A stretch of 64,000 nt of DNA from Corythucha ciliata (lineage: Eukaryota > Arthropoda > Insecta > Hemiptera > Tingidae), in contig CM075942.1 in NCBI GenBank assembly GCA_038030265.1, positions 992,001 through 1,056,000 on the forward strand. The letters are read 5' to 3'. Every line of letters begins with the position of its first letter. The stretch's first letter is position 1. Of this stretch, positions 34,230 to 44,867 are shown piece by piece. Position numbers and translations under genes: made by a program. The notes under the pieces were generated by a model. That model saw only the letters and a list, made by a program, of their open reading frames with translations, was not told the origin of the DNA and did not search any database.

Positions 34230-36345
34230 ACTGATCATGGATAGTTGTATGAAAATTCATTGACTTCAGAGCATTTGTGTCCAGGTCCGATTTTGATGTA
34301 ATTTGTTTGAGTGAAACGTGGCTGCGTGATTCGATTGGTGACCGGCAGGTGGAGTGCTCAGGACTATCTTTGATTCGCTGTGATCGTACCTCTGTGAGTC
34401 GAGGGGGATTGGCCATGTATGTCAAGGGCGATATTTCCAGTAAAGTTATCTTAACGTCAGCGCAGGATTCGGAGTCCCTGATTGAATTTTTGGCTGTTGA
34501 GCTTCTTTGGCGGGGAAGGCGTATCTGTGTCGGGGTGGTTTATCGTCCCCCGCATGCAGATTTTGGCTATAGTTTTGAACTCGTTCTTCGGAATTTGATT
34601 TTCACTTACGATATCTGTTTTTTCGTTGGTGATTTGAATGCTAATCTCTTGACAGATACTGCGGACAGTAAGTACCTGAAAAGGCTGTTGTACTCCCTTG
34701 ATTTGAACCTGATCCCCTTCGGGCCCACTCATCACGTTGAGCATAGCCACTCTTGGTTAGATGTAATGCTATTGTCTGGCGTAGAGAGTGATTCTGTTTT
34801 ACCAGGGCAGATTCACATGACCTTATTTATTGTGCTTGCTCCTTTCCTCGGGAGTTCGCATCGGGTAGTGATGGATTCGGTTCACGGTGTTTGTCAGGGT
34901 TGAAGGAGGGGGTTGTTATTGAGGCCCTCCTCGATCTTGACTGGAGCCTCTTGTTTTGCGAGCCCTCAATAGATAAGAAAGTTGATTTATTTAATCGTTA
35001 TGTGTTGGACCTTGGACGTTTTTGACCGGTTGGCTCCCCGGAAGAAATATTGTAATGGTAGGACTTTCTCACCCAGGCGTCCTGCACCATGGCTCACTTA
35101 GGAAATTAAAGCGATTATGAAGGAGCGTGATAAGGTAGGAAGACAGTTGCGTCGTTCGGCTAATAATTGTTTTCTGAGACGGACTTACTGCATACTTAGG
35201 AACGAGGTGATGCAGCGGTTAGGACCGCCAAGAATAGGTTCTTTCTTGACCTCTTTGGGGAAAGTAAGAATCCGTCAACCATATGGGCTCGACTACGTGG
35301 CTTGGGGCTTGTAAGTGGAAAAAGACGTGGTAATAAGATGAGCATCCCTTTGCACGATATGAATTCATACTTCAACCAGTTTTCTTCGCCGCCCGATGAC
35401 GAGCAGGTGGGCCATATTTTCTTCAGCGATGTGTGTGAGGATGATGTTGAGAAATGGGTAACGTCGATATCAACCCAGGCTATGGGGGCTGATGGTATTA
35501 ATCTTGCCATGATTAGACTTGGACCGGTGCTGACACACCTGATCAATTATTCCTTGACTAATGGAACTGTGCCTCTGATTTGGAAGCGAGGTGGAATCCT
35601 CCCGCTGCCAAAGATTCGTAAGCCGGTTGCCCCTGAGCACTTTCGGCCAATTGCTATTCTGCCCCTGGCGTCGAAGCTTCTTGAAAAAGCTGTTTTCAGC
35701 CAGATGTCCGAGTACCTTGTAGGGGGTAATCTCCTTGATGGCCTTCAGTCGGGGTTTCGTCGTGACTATAGCACCCAAAGCGCTTTGTTGAAGGTCTCAG
35801 GGGATATCCTCAGTAGCATTGATGGCAGGCAGGTGACTGTTCTGGTGAATCTGGACCTTAGCCGTGCGTTTGACCGGGTCGGTCATGCGGCCCTCCTGAG
35901 AAAGATGGCTGGTATTGGGTTCTCGCGTTCTGTACTCACGTGGTTCGCGTCATACCTCCTGGGGCGTTGAATATGTGTGCGCGATTCATATTTGATCTTC
36001 CAATTGATGCTCACGTCACACCATATTACAAGAAATTAGAATGGCTTGCTCCCGATGCTCGTCGAAAGTACCTTACCATATGCTTCCTGCGTAAAGTTCT
36101 CTCAACAAAGCGTCCGGCATATATTTTTGAGCAATTTGCATTTGTGGGTGGGATTCAGAGGGTATCTGCGAGAACCTGTACGCTTGACTTCGCATGCCTA
36201 GTCATCGGACTAGTGCTCTGGGCACTTCATTCCTTGTTTCGGCAGTTAGATATTGGAATTCCTTGCCGGGTGAGCTCAGGCGGACATCATGTCCTGTGTT
36301 GTTCAAACAAAGGTTAAAGAAGCACCTGCTCGGCGCTCAGTTTTC
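34230..36345 (+). pseudogene. Non-LTR retrotransposon ORF2: endonuclease and reverse transcriptase (copy A)
   Basis: The endonuclease part has FDVICLSETWL, GGLAMYVKG, VGVVYRPPHA, FFVGDLNANL and HSWLDVML. The reverse transcriptase part has AMGADGINLAMIRLGP, PLPKIRKP, FRPIAILPLASKLLEK, GLQSGFRRDYSTQSALL and LDLSRAFDRVGH. A 622-bp deletion at 35964/35965 removes the FADD catalytic block present in copy B. The C-terminal tail (RYWNSLPGELRRTSC, FKQRLKKHL) remains to about 36345. Frameshifts and a shorter stretch near 34812 also break it. The clade is uncertain; the ORF1 type and the tail fit CR1/Jockey-group elements. It follows ORF1 of the same element. Confidence 0.85.
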
Positions 36346-36960
36346 CACCTACACAGCCTTTTATTACCTTTTTAGGATTATCAATGAATGTTATTTATTT
36401 GTCAGCGTATATATTCAATAAAACTATTTATATTTTCTTTTTCTCACAATCAGCTTCGCCTCTCAACTTTATTAACTTTTATTTATTCATGTTTTTTGTT
36501 TTGTTCTTTTAACAATTCCTTTATTTCTTTTGTTTTCTTCTTAGGTCTTCTTAGTTCTTCCTAGTTATGATCGGAGCAAATTCTGAAAATGTCTCATCCT
36601 CTTACATTTTGTTTTTTCTTTTACTCCAATTTCATTGATTTATGAGAGAGATCACGTCGAGTTGTTTTATTGGTTTTGTTTACTCTTCAATTTCAATAGT
36701 TTTAATTTTATCTCTTGACTTCTTGAGTTTTGGACTTTCGACAAATTATGATTAGTATCATTATTATTATATTTTATTTTATCTATTAACTTTTTTATTT
36801 TTATATATTTATTTTATCCAATTGTTTACCGGCGCGTAGTGTTCCAGAGGGCATTGCCCTTGAATACAAGAAGAGGTTTTAAATTAGTGTACAAATAAGG
36901 TTGTGGGGCAGTAATTGATCATCTCAAGAATTATGATTTGTGTTTATGAGGAAAATATAT

Positions 36961-36964
<4 letters not shown>
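36346..36964. other. AT-rich sequence after the non-LTR ORF2, probable 3' UTR
   Basis: No coding domain. An AATAAA-like signal (TTCAATAAAAC at about 36414) follows the ORF2 end, and the T-rich run continues to the CT microsatellite. The true 3' end of the element is not evident. Confidence 0.45.
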
Positions 36965-37009
<45 letters not shown>

Positions 37010-37032
37010 CTCTCTCGCTCTCTCTCTCTCCT
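36965..37032. repeat. CT/TC dinucleotide microsatellite
   Basis: About 68 bp of nearly pure TC repeats with three single-base interruptions. Confidence 0.97.
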
Positions 37033-37849
37033 TCTTTTGAGTTCTTAAAAAGATGGCGTGGAAAGGGTCGGAGAGGATATATCTTTGATGAGTTCATCGA
37101 AGTATGTACATGATATTTGCTGAGTCCTGCAGAATGTATGGGATCAGACATAACCCATTTGTCAAACGTGCCCACATTTTTACACCCTTTCACCCACATC
37201 AACTCCTCCAAATATTGTCGCCCCCTGGTGTAATGTCAACAGCAATAGTCACAAAGCCATGATTTTCAAACTATCTACCTCTAAACTGACTATGTGATTC
37301 CAACTTTGCTAATGATTCGAAAATGTAATTTAAAATTGTATTTGAGAAAAATGTATTTTGAATACGTATTTTGTGTTTGTATTTCAAATACTTTTATAAA
37401 GGTATTTTGTTTTGTGTATTTGTTTTTAGAAGTATTTTCTATTTTAAATACGTTCTCGAAGTATTTTGCCACCTTTGTCTGCCGCACTCTGTATATTCAA
37501 CAGTCAAACGTCTCAAGTTCTCACAGAATATTAAAATTGAATATGAAAAAATAGTTTCGTTAACAACACTATTATTGGTGTTGGAGGGGAAGTTCATAAC
37601 AACAATGGCCTGGGATTTCCTTCGATGACGAATGCACTTTTCTCTACCCCCTGCTGCCGGTACGTTTTTCCCCCTAGCCTACACGTTCAGCAGCTGCTCA
37701 TTTCGGAATCAGATTCAGCGCGTTTCCCTGAGTCTAGATTTCAGCACTTAAAGGTACAGATATATTAACACTTTATAAATAAATGCACCTTGGTACTGAG
37801 AAAAGAAAAAAAAATGGGCGTAAAATGATGAAAAAGTGTGACTGGCACG
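37033..37849. other. No gene; includes a GTATTT-rich segment
   Basis: Between about 37330 and 37475 the hexamer GTATTT or its complement AAATAC appears about nine times, arranged partly head to head. Such segments are typical of the ends of hAT-type MITEs, but I cannot find paired termini or an 8-bp duplication, so I leave it unassigned. Confidence 0.4.
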
Positions 37850-38918
37850 GTACGGACACGGCGCGGACTCGGTGCGGAAACGACTCGGTGGAATGGGCAC
37901 GGACATGTGTAGGCTATCACATGCTAATTAAGTTGTTTTCATTTCACCGACACACGACCGAGTGTCGGTGCGGACTCGGCGCGGTGAGAACACGGATATG
38001 TGTGGGCTGTTTCACGGACACGGCGCGGACTCGGTGCGGAAACGACTCGGTGGAATGGGCACGGACATGTGTAGGCTATCACATGTTAATCAAGTTGTTT
38101 TCATTTCACCGACACACGACCGAGTGTCGGTGCGGACTCGGCGCAGTGAGAACACGGACATGTGTAGGCTATCACATGTTAATTAAGTTGTTTTCATTTC
38201 ACCGACACACGACCGAGTGTCGGTGCGGACTCGGCGCGGTGAGAACACGGACATGTGTAGGCTATCACATGTTAATTAAGTTGTTTTCATTTCACCGACA
38301 CACGACCGAGTGTCGGTGCGGACTCGGCGCGGTGAGAACACGGACATGTGTAGGCTATCACATGTTAATTAAGTTGTTTTCATTTCACCGACACACGACC
38401 GAGTGTCGGTGCGGACTCGGCGCGGTGAGAACACGGACATGTGTGGGCTGTTTCACGGACACGGCGCGGACTCGGTGCGGAAACGACTCGGTGGAATGGG
38501 CACGGACATGTGTAGGCTATCACATGTTAATTAAGTTGTTTTCATTTCACCGACACACGGCCGAGTGTCGGTGCGGACTCGGCGCGGTGAGAACACGGAC
38601 ATGTGTAGGCTATCACATGTTAATTAAGTTGTTTTCATTTCACCGACACACGACCGAGTGTCGGTGCGGACTCGGCGCGGTGAGAACACGGACATGTGTA
38701 GGCTATCACATGTTAATTAAGTTGTTTTCATTTCACCGACACACGACCGAGTGTCGGTGCGGACTCGGCGCGGTGAGAACACGGACATGTGTAGGCTATC
38801 ACATGTTAATTAAGTTGTTTTCATTTCACCGACACACGACCGAGTGTCGGTGCGGACTCGGCGCGGTGAGAACACGGACATGTGTAGGCTATCACATGTT
38901 AATTAAGTTGTTTTCATT
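37850..38918. repeat. 93-bp satellite with a 162-bp variant, truncated by the gap
   Basis: The marker ATCACATG recurs at about 37916, 38078, 38171, 38264, 38357, 38519, 38612, 38705, 38798 and 38891. Spacings are 93 bp, or 162 bp where a 69-bp block (CGGTGCGGAAACGACTCGGT region) is added. Monomers are nearly identical. Each carries a hairpin CCGACAC-8-GTGTCGG. Both 93 and 69 are multiples of three and one frame lacks stops, so a long open frame results; I do not regard it as a gene. The array runs straight into the N gap. Confidence 0.95.
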
Positions 38919-39418
38919 NNNNNNNNNNNNNNNNNNNNNNNNNNNNNNNNNNNNNNNNNNNNNNNNNNNNNNNNNNNNNNNNNNNNNNNNNNNNNNNNNN
39001 NNNNNNNNNNNNNNNNNNNNNNNNNNNNNNNNNNNNNNNNNNNNNNNNNNNNNNNNNNNNNNNNNNNNNNNNNNNNNNNNNNNNNNNNNNNNNNNNNNNN
39101 NNNNNNNNNNNNNNNNNNNNNNNNNNNNNNNNNNNNNNNNNNNNNNNNNNNNNNNNNNNNNNNNNNNNNNNNNNNNNNNNNNNNNNNNNNNNNNNNNNNN
39201 NNNNNNNNNNNNNNNNNNNNNNNNNNNNNNNNNNNNNNNNNNNNNNNNNNNNNNNNNNNNNNNNNNNNNNNNNNNNNNNNNNNNNNNNNNNNNNNNNNNN
39301 NNNNNNNNNNNNNNNNNNNNNNNNNNNNNNNNNNNNNNNNNNNNNNNNNNNNNNNNNNNNNNNNNNNNNNNNNNNNNNNNNNNNNNNNNNNNNNNNNNNN
39401 NNNNNNNNNNNNNNNNNN
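38919..39418. other. Assembly gap, 500 N
   Basis: Exactly 500 N. The left edge is inside the satellite and the right edge is not satellite, so the missing part probably includes the end of the array. A round number suggests an unknown true size. Confidence 0.99.
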
Positions 39419-39645
39419 ACAAACTTGAAATCCCGCCAAAACAAACATTTTCCGCAACGTAATATCCCTTGTATTCTCTGTCCTTTTCACGCCTGTAAAT
39501 AGCTCATCTGTTTATCCTCCATTATTTTATTATTGGAGAGCTCTAGTAAAAATAAGGCAAGAAACACAACAAACCGCTCTCGACAGCTACATATGGTTAA
39601 TTTTTTTTCGACGGCGCATATGGCACAAATATGCTAGCTGGCCGC

Positions 39646-39709
39646 CTGAGACTCCCTCAAGGGAGGTTCGCTCCGATCCCTTAAGAACCAATCTCGCAGG
39701 GTTTACTCG
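39646..39709. repeat. Dispersed repeat, second copy of 1339-1401
   Basis: Matches 1339-1401 with a few changes and one extra base. It ends at GTTTACTCG and is followed at once by the GAGACC array. Confidence 0.8.
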
Positions 39710-39845
39710 TAGTGATGCACGAGACCGAGACCGAGACGAGACTTGAGTGGTCTCAGTCTCACTCATGAAAAGTCGGTCTCGGTCTCGATCATGAAAAGTC
39801 GGTCTCGTCTCGGTCTCGGTCTCGGTCTCGGTCCCGAAAGTCTCG
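39710..39845. repeat. GAGACC / GGTCTC repeat in fold-back arrangement
   Basis: GAGACCGAGACCGAGACGAG on the left is opposed by GTCTCGTCTCGGTCTCGGTC on the right, with TCATGAAAAGTCGGTCTC twice in the middle. The leading TAGTGATGCACGAGAC may be the tip of a hAT-like inverted terminus, but no partner or duplication is clear. Confidence 0.75.
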
Positions 39846-40284
39846 GTAAGTATGTGTGATATTTGTGACGAGTGATCCTATTCTCGCCTCAATGATTACA
39901 TATGACGACGATAGATGAATTTATACTTTGCTTTCCTTCCTTGGTGGCACGAAGGGAGATAAGTGATACACTACTGATTAATGACCAAAGAGCTTTGTAA
40001 TTGCCCCAAAATAGAATCGTGCCTTTAAAACAATCGTCACACTGAGAACGTGAAAGGGGAACAGTTGGGAATTCAACGTGATCAACTCAAAATCTCGCAC
40101 ATGCCAACTCATTTAGTTCAAGCAAGAGACTTCCCTTCCCAGACACGACGAGGCAAAGGTGCACAATCCCCCCATCATACATCAGACGCTCCCTCGACTG
40201 GCAATGTTAGTTTTTTTTAAAAAAAATTGAAAGCGGTGTCGAGTTTGATGATAGTGGCTCAGGGAAGTTTCCAACGCAAAATTA

Positions 40285-40437
40285 GGGTTCCCTTGCACTA
40301 AGCAGCCTGGCCGCGGCAGCCAGTGGCTGCTGTGCAGTTGGGCTTGTCCTAGTGGCTGCTCCAGCCTGGAAATCTTTGCTGCCTAGTGCGCGGGCAACCA
40401 TAGGTTGCATTGTATTTCACCGGCCCCCCGGGAACCC
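40285..40437. mobile_element. 153-bp MITE flanked by TA
   Basis: Inverted ends GGGTTCCC and GGGAACCC with further inverted matches inside (GCACTAAGCAGC opposite GCTGCCTAGTGC). TA flanks both sides (40283-40284, 40438-40439). The outer TTA..TAA extends the palindrome. Confidence 0.7.
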
Positions 40438-40667
40438 TAACCCATTTTTTTATTACGATACCTAGGCATGAAGGAGCTTTTAACGAACGAGGCACGATAA
40501 TTGTGACACGAGACGAAGTCGAGTGCCATCATCGGTAGAGTTTGTAGTGCGATTATGCGCTTCAGGATCGTACGCTTTTTTTACCTTCGATCGTTCAAAG
40601 CCTTTTAAAGCCAATTAGGTTCATAATTATTTAATTTAAGGGTTCCGTAAAGTCTCCCATTTGCCAC

Positions 40668-41304
40668 ACAACTTCATTCCAGAGAAATAAAAAAGAAAAA
40701 ACAAAAGAAGCACGTAAGATGAAAGCGGGCTTCCCTGCCTCAATTCTTCTACCAACTCACCAACATAATCAACTGACTTTGACCTTTTCGGGTTATAATT
40801 TTTACGGTTCCACTCATCCTTCCCCCATCATTCATCGTGCTTAAAGACCTACTTTACACACGCCGTGTGGTAAAGAGTTAACTCATTTACCGTGAACATT
40901 TGCCACACAACTTCCGGAATTTGTTCAAAATTTTTTTGGCTGTTGTTTCGACTTGTAGACCATAAACTTTTTTGAGCCATACAGCCATGGTGTTTTTTAA
41001 TGGATGTATTTCGGGCCCATTCCCGGTGCCCCTCATCAGCATTATCGCTTCACCTCTAAGGCCAAACACCCCCCACAACTTCATTTCAGAGAAATAAAAA
41101 AGAAGAAACAAAAGAAGCACGTAAGATGAAAGCGGGCTTCCCTGCCTCAATTCTTCTACCAACTCACCAACATAATCAACTGACTTTGACCTTTTCGGGT
41201 TATAATTTTTACGGTTCCACTCATCCTTCACCCATCATTCATCTTGCTTAAAGAACTACTTTACACACGCCGTGTGGTAAAGTGTTAACTCATTTACCGT
41301 GAAC
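40668..41304. repeat. 230-bp direct repeat, two copies
   Basis: 40668-40897 and 41075-41304 are nearly identical (ACAACTTCATT through TTTACCGTGAAC), 407 bp apart. The spacer starts with another TTGCCACACAACTT, so the duplicated unit was probably about 407 bp. Each copy ends with TTTACACACGCCGTGTGGTA, which forms a hairpin with TTTACCGCACGGCGTGTGTA at 41308. Confidence 0.85.
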
Positions 41305-41725
41305 TCTTTACCGCACGGCGTGTGTAAAGAAGGTCTTTACGCACGATGAACGTCTGCTCAAACACTTCTTTAAGAATTGACGCCGTGTAGCTTAATGCGG
41401 CGGTCCGAAGATCGAGGGTCTTGAGGAATAGTTCACGGTCGCCACCTGATGTTGTCTTTTGGGTAACAGGCCCCAATATATTTTGTGGTATTTACAATAT
41501 TTACAGTGTTGAAAATTAATATTCTTTCTTTGAAGTGGGCGTTCGCTCTGGGGAGGTCGGTCGTACTTCCGGACGCGAGCTCCTCCAGGGATAGGCGTGC
41601 CTCGGTCGGTGTCTAGGGCCCGGGGGGGGGGGCGGCTGTCCTGCTTGCGTCCCTTGTCGTTGGTTGTAGCTCCTCCCGGCCGAAGTCCGATTAGCTCCTA
41701 TACGCTTGCCGCAGATCTTGTGGGC

Positions 41726-42480
41726 TGGTTAGCGCCCTTGCGCTCGTCCCAGGTCCTCGGGGTAGGCGGCCGATTAGCGCCCTAGCGCTTGCCACAGGTC
41801 CTCTGGGTCGAAGTTTGAATAGCGCCCTTGCGCTTGCTCTAGATCCCTGAGTTGGGTGGCCGGTTAGCGCCCTTGCGCTCGCTACAGGTCCTCTGGGCCG
41901 AAGTTCGATTAGCGCCCTTGCGCTTGACCTAGATCCTTGAGGTTGGTGGCCGATTAGCGTCCTTGTGCTCGCCACAGGCCCTCTGGGCCAAAGTTTGATT
42001 AGCGCCCTTGCGCTTGCCCTAGATCCTTGAGTTTGGTGGCCGATTAGCGCCCTTGCGCTCGCCACAGGTCCTCGGAACCGAAGTTCGATTAGCACCCTTG
42101 CGCTTGCCCTGGATCCTTTGGTTTGGTGGCCGGTTAGTGCCCTTGCGCTCGCCACAGGTCCTCTGGGTCGTCAGTGAGCGTCCCTTGACGCTGCCTGTGG
42201 GTCCTCTGGGCCGAAGTTCGATTAGAGCCCTTGTGCTTGCTCCAGATCCCTGGGTGGCCGGTCGAAAAGCGCCCTTGCGCTTGCTCCAGGTCCTCGGGGT
42301 CGTCTATGAGCGTCCCTCGACGCTATCTGCGGGTCCTCCGGGCTGAAGTTCGGTTAGCGCCCTTGCGCTCGCTCCAGGTCCTCGGGGTCGTCTATGAGCG
42401 TCCCTCGACGCTATCTGCGGGTCCTCCGGGCTGAAGTTCGGTTATCGCTCCTGCGCTCGCTCCAGCCGTCAGGGTGAGGA
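41726..42480. repeat. 45-bp GC-rich minisatellite
   Basis: Units begin about every 45 bp at 41726, 41771, 41816, 41861, 41906, 41951 and so on, with a 90-bp alternation (CCACAGGTCCTCTGGGCCGA versus CCTAGATCCTTGAG). Each has the hairpin AGCGC-CCTT-GCGCT. From about 42170 units lengthen. Because 45 is a multiple of three, long open frames arise on both strands; their 15-residue repeats are not evidence of a gene. Confidence 0.93.
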
Positions 42481-42699
42481 CAGGGATGTGGTTCTGTCGC
42501 TCACCAGGAGTTCAAGGGCAGCCAATTAAGGCGCTAAGCCCTCTTGGCCCTCTGGTAAGGATTCACCCTGGGAGGTATAGGGTAGGAAGGTGGAGCCTTC
42601 GTCGACCAGTAACTGGGAGAAGAACTCGCCACCGCAGGGAGGGGGACCGGCGTTCGTCGACCAATGACTGGGAGAAGCAGCCGGGGGTAGAGGGAGTTT

Positions 42700-43340
42700 G
42701 GCTGGGAACTCCTCGGTGTTCGTCAACCACAACGGGGAGAACTACCGGGGGGTACGACGGGTTTTGCTGGGAGTCCTTCCGGTTGGAAGTTAGCGCCCCT
42801 CGCGATGTCCGTAGATCCTCTGGGGTGGTCCTGGGTCCGGCTGTCGCTGTCCCTTCTCGGAGATCCACTCCTGGTCCGGTTAGCGTCCTTTTCGCTTCCC
42901 TCTTTCTTGGCCGGTCCTCGGTGTTCGTCAACCACAACGGGGAGAACTACCGAGGGGGCGACGGGTTCGCTGGGAGTCCTCCTGGTTGGCAGTTAGCGCC
43001 CTTTGTGCTGTCCGTAGATCCTCTGGGGTGGTCCTGGGTCCGGCTGTCGCTGTCCCTTCTCGGAGATACACTCCTGGTCCGGTTAGCGTCCTTTTCGCTT
43101 CCCTCTTTCTCGTCCGGTCCTCGGTGTTCGTCAACCACAACGGGGATAACTACCGAGGTTGCGACGGGTTCGCTGGGAGTCCTCCTGGTTGGCAGTTAGC
43201 GCCCTTGGTGCTGTCCGTAGATCCTCTGGGGTGGTCCTAGGTCCGATTGTCCCTTCTGGGAGTTCCAATGCTGCTCCAGTTAGCGTCCTTTTCGCTTCCG
43301 GCTGTGTCGGCTGGTCCTCGTCCGGGTTGGTCCTCGGTGT
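42700..43340. repeat. About 207-bp tandem repeat
   Basis: CCTCGGTGTTCGTCAACCAC recurs at about 42710, 42912 and 43119, with the whole 202-207-bp unit repeated in between. The unit contains TTAGCGCC, TTAGCGTCCTTTTCGC and TCCTCTGGGGTGGTCC, so it derives partly from the neighbouring 45-bp family. GC-rich, no gene. Confidence 0.9.
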
Positions 43341-43935
43341 CGTGGCTGGTCCAGTGGTCTTCCTTCTCTGGCTGCGGCCGTCGGAATTCCTATTTCTCGG
43401 TCTCCGCACGGCTTATATAGCCCGTTGGGAGGCACCACCCACTGTCACTCACGTGGCTTCTCGGGAGTAGGGCATGGGCGGTCCTTCCATGCGCCGGCGT
43501 GTTGCGGGTGGTTCCCTTTCCCATTGGTCTCTGGGGGTGGATATGCGGTTTAGCGAAGTGTTTTTTTTTCACACTTACCGAGATCGAGGGGGGGCGTTTG
43601 GTTACTCGATCTCAGAATGATCTTAGGAATAATAGATTATACGCCTAGGCAAGAAAGCGATTTTTTCGAGGCCGAAAGAAAAAATTGGACGGGCGAGGCG
43701 TAGCCCCCGCCCCCCTAAATCCCCAAAATCACTTTTTTGACGCGGTGTGTACAGTATTTTTTTAAAAAAACATGTTCAGATTTTTTGGGTCACGGCGATA
43801 AAGTGAAAGTTTTATCCCCTAGGCTCTAAATAAAATAATCAGTTGTTTTTAAAAAAATAGTATCTTACATATAACGAGACACGCAAGTGCCATTTGACTT
43901 GCGACTACGTTGTTTGGCTGGCGAGGCAAAGCCGA
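43341..43935. other. No gene; possible promoter-like end of the array region
   Basis: GGCTTATATAGCCCG near 43408 is a good TATA-type sequence and resembles GGCTTATATACCCCGG near 52568 in the copy-B LTR-like insertion. A small GC hairpin (GGGCGAGGCGTAGCCCCCGC) lies near 43695. No coding domain. Confidence 0.4.
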
Positions 43936-44863
43936 CCCCATAAACACACTTCCATCGAATCGACATCGAATCAACGTTGATAGACGTTTTTTCGTTGATG
44001 AGGATAGTTCATCGTAGAATCGACGTCGATTTTGCCTCGGCACCGTAATGTTGATATATCAGCCATGATACGATATCGGTGCAACGATGAGCTATCGATG
44101 TGTTTTATTCGACGTAAAATATTCGTTGAAATCAACTCGATGCAAATACGTTGTTTCATCGATCAAGATGCGACATCGATGTGACGTTGAGCTGTAAGCG
44201 TGTTTTATTCTACGTAGAATCGACATAGAATCTACGTTGAAGTACCTAACTATTGTTCCGACAGCTGTAGCCTGTCAGAAAAAGTACATTTCATTTATGT
44301 GACCACATCCACTCAAACTTGAACATAATTTTGAATGGAATCAATAAATTTTAAATACAATTTAGGCCGTGGTAAAAACCCCACACCCATGGGTTCCGTT
44401 AAACAAATCGTGAATTGCACCAGCTACTCGACATTTCTTAAAAACATTGCTACAAATAGATCCTTGATTGATTTTAATGTTTTATGCGAGCAATGGTCTT
44501 GTAGAAGAACCCTCTTCAAGAAAATCCAAATTTAGAAAAATAATGTGCAAGTTCCCTGTACTATATTGAGCTTCCTAAAACTAATGTTTTTTTAGATTAC
44601 GTAAATTGCCAGATCGGTTACAATAGCTCAAAGTGTTAGTGGTATAACACATAATATATACCAATGCAAAGTGTCTGGGTTCGAATCCCTAATACATTTG
44701 TATTCATTTTATTCAATTCGTTCACTTTTCGACCCATCGACGTTGAATCAACGTAGAATCGCGGGACATTTTTGACGCGATGTCGACTCGATTTTTGATC
44801 GATCATCGACTCGATAAATTACGTTCATTCGATGTCGATTCGATGGAAGTGTGTTTATGGGGG
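43936..44863. mobile_element. 0.93-kb non-autonomous element with long terminal inverted repeats
   Basis: CCCCATAAACACACTTCCAT plus CGAATCGACATCGAAT at 43936 is matched in reverse at the right end (44863), for about 40 bp. GCCGAC lies just outside on the left and GTCGGC on the right, so the inverted repeat may extend. Many CGACGTCGAT-like palindromes fill the ends. It interrupts the BEL/Pao remnant at the start of reverse transcriptase. Inside are a stretch related to 7137-7235 and a tRNA-like segment. No coding domain. Confidence 0.85.
44623..44693 (+). repeat. tRNA-like segment inside the 0.93-kb element
   Basis: TTAGTGGTATAACAC resembles a D-arm/A box and GGGTTCGAATCCC is a perfect T-arm loop/B box at the right distance. 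The acceptor stem does not close, so it is not a good tRNA gene. A retroposed tRNA or SINE head trapped in the element is likely. Confidence 0.5.
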
Positions 44864-44867
44864 AGTC

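Larger units (their letters stand above)
18906..36164. repeat. Segmental duplication, copy A
   Basis: From AGGAACTAGGCCGACC at 18906 onwards the sequence repeats, in the same orientation, from 45443 to the end of the window. Order and content are the same throughout. Copy A differs by lacking the 1.16-kb insertion at 51547 and the 79-bp insertion at 49144. It also lacks 622 bp of reverse transcriptase at 35964/35965. It has an extra 213-bp tandem unit at about 26755 and about 165 bp at 23710-23874 that copy B lacks. Point differences are few. The right end lies beyond what the window shows. Confidence 0.95.
39846..41725. other. No gene; small MITE and a direct repeat inside
   Basis: No domain on either strand. 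A 114-codon minus-strand frame (40887-41231) spans the direct-repeat units and looks like nothing known. Structures are listed separately at 40285-40437 and 40668-41304. Confidence 0.45.

Noticed and set aside
37783..39462. 559-codon open frame with 31-residue repeats
   Set aside because: It is the 93-bp satellite read in its stop-free frame and continues only through the N gap. No start context, domain or splice support.
40887..41231. 114-codon minus-strand frame
   Set aside because: It spans a duplicated non-coding unit and lacks any recognisable motif.
41691..42155. 154-codon minus-strand frame of 15-residue repeats
   Set aside because: Produced by the 45-bp minisatellite, whose length is a multiple of three; both strands are open for the same reason.
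41726..42480. CRISPR-like array
   Set aside because: Units are contiguous 45-bp tandem copies without unique spacers, in a eukaryotic sequence with introns.
42474..43199. 241-codon open frame
   Set aside because: Lies in the GC-rich 207-bp tandem repeat; no known domain, and the other frames are equally open.
44623..44693. Functional tRNA gene on the plus strand
   Set aside because: No acceptor stem closes and it lies within a transposable element.
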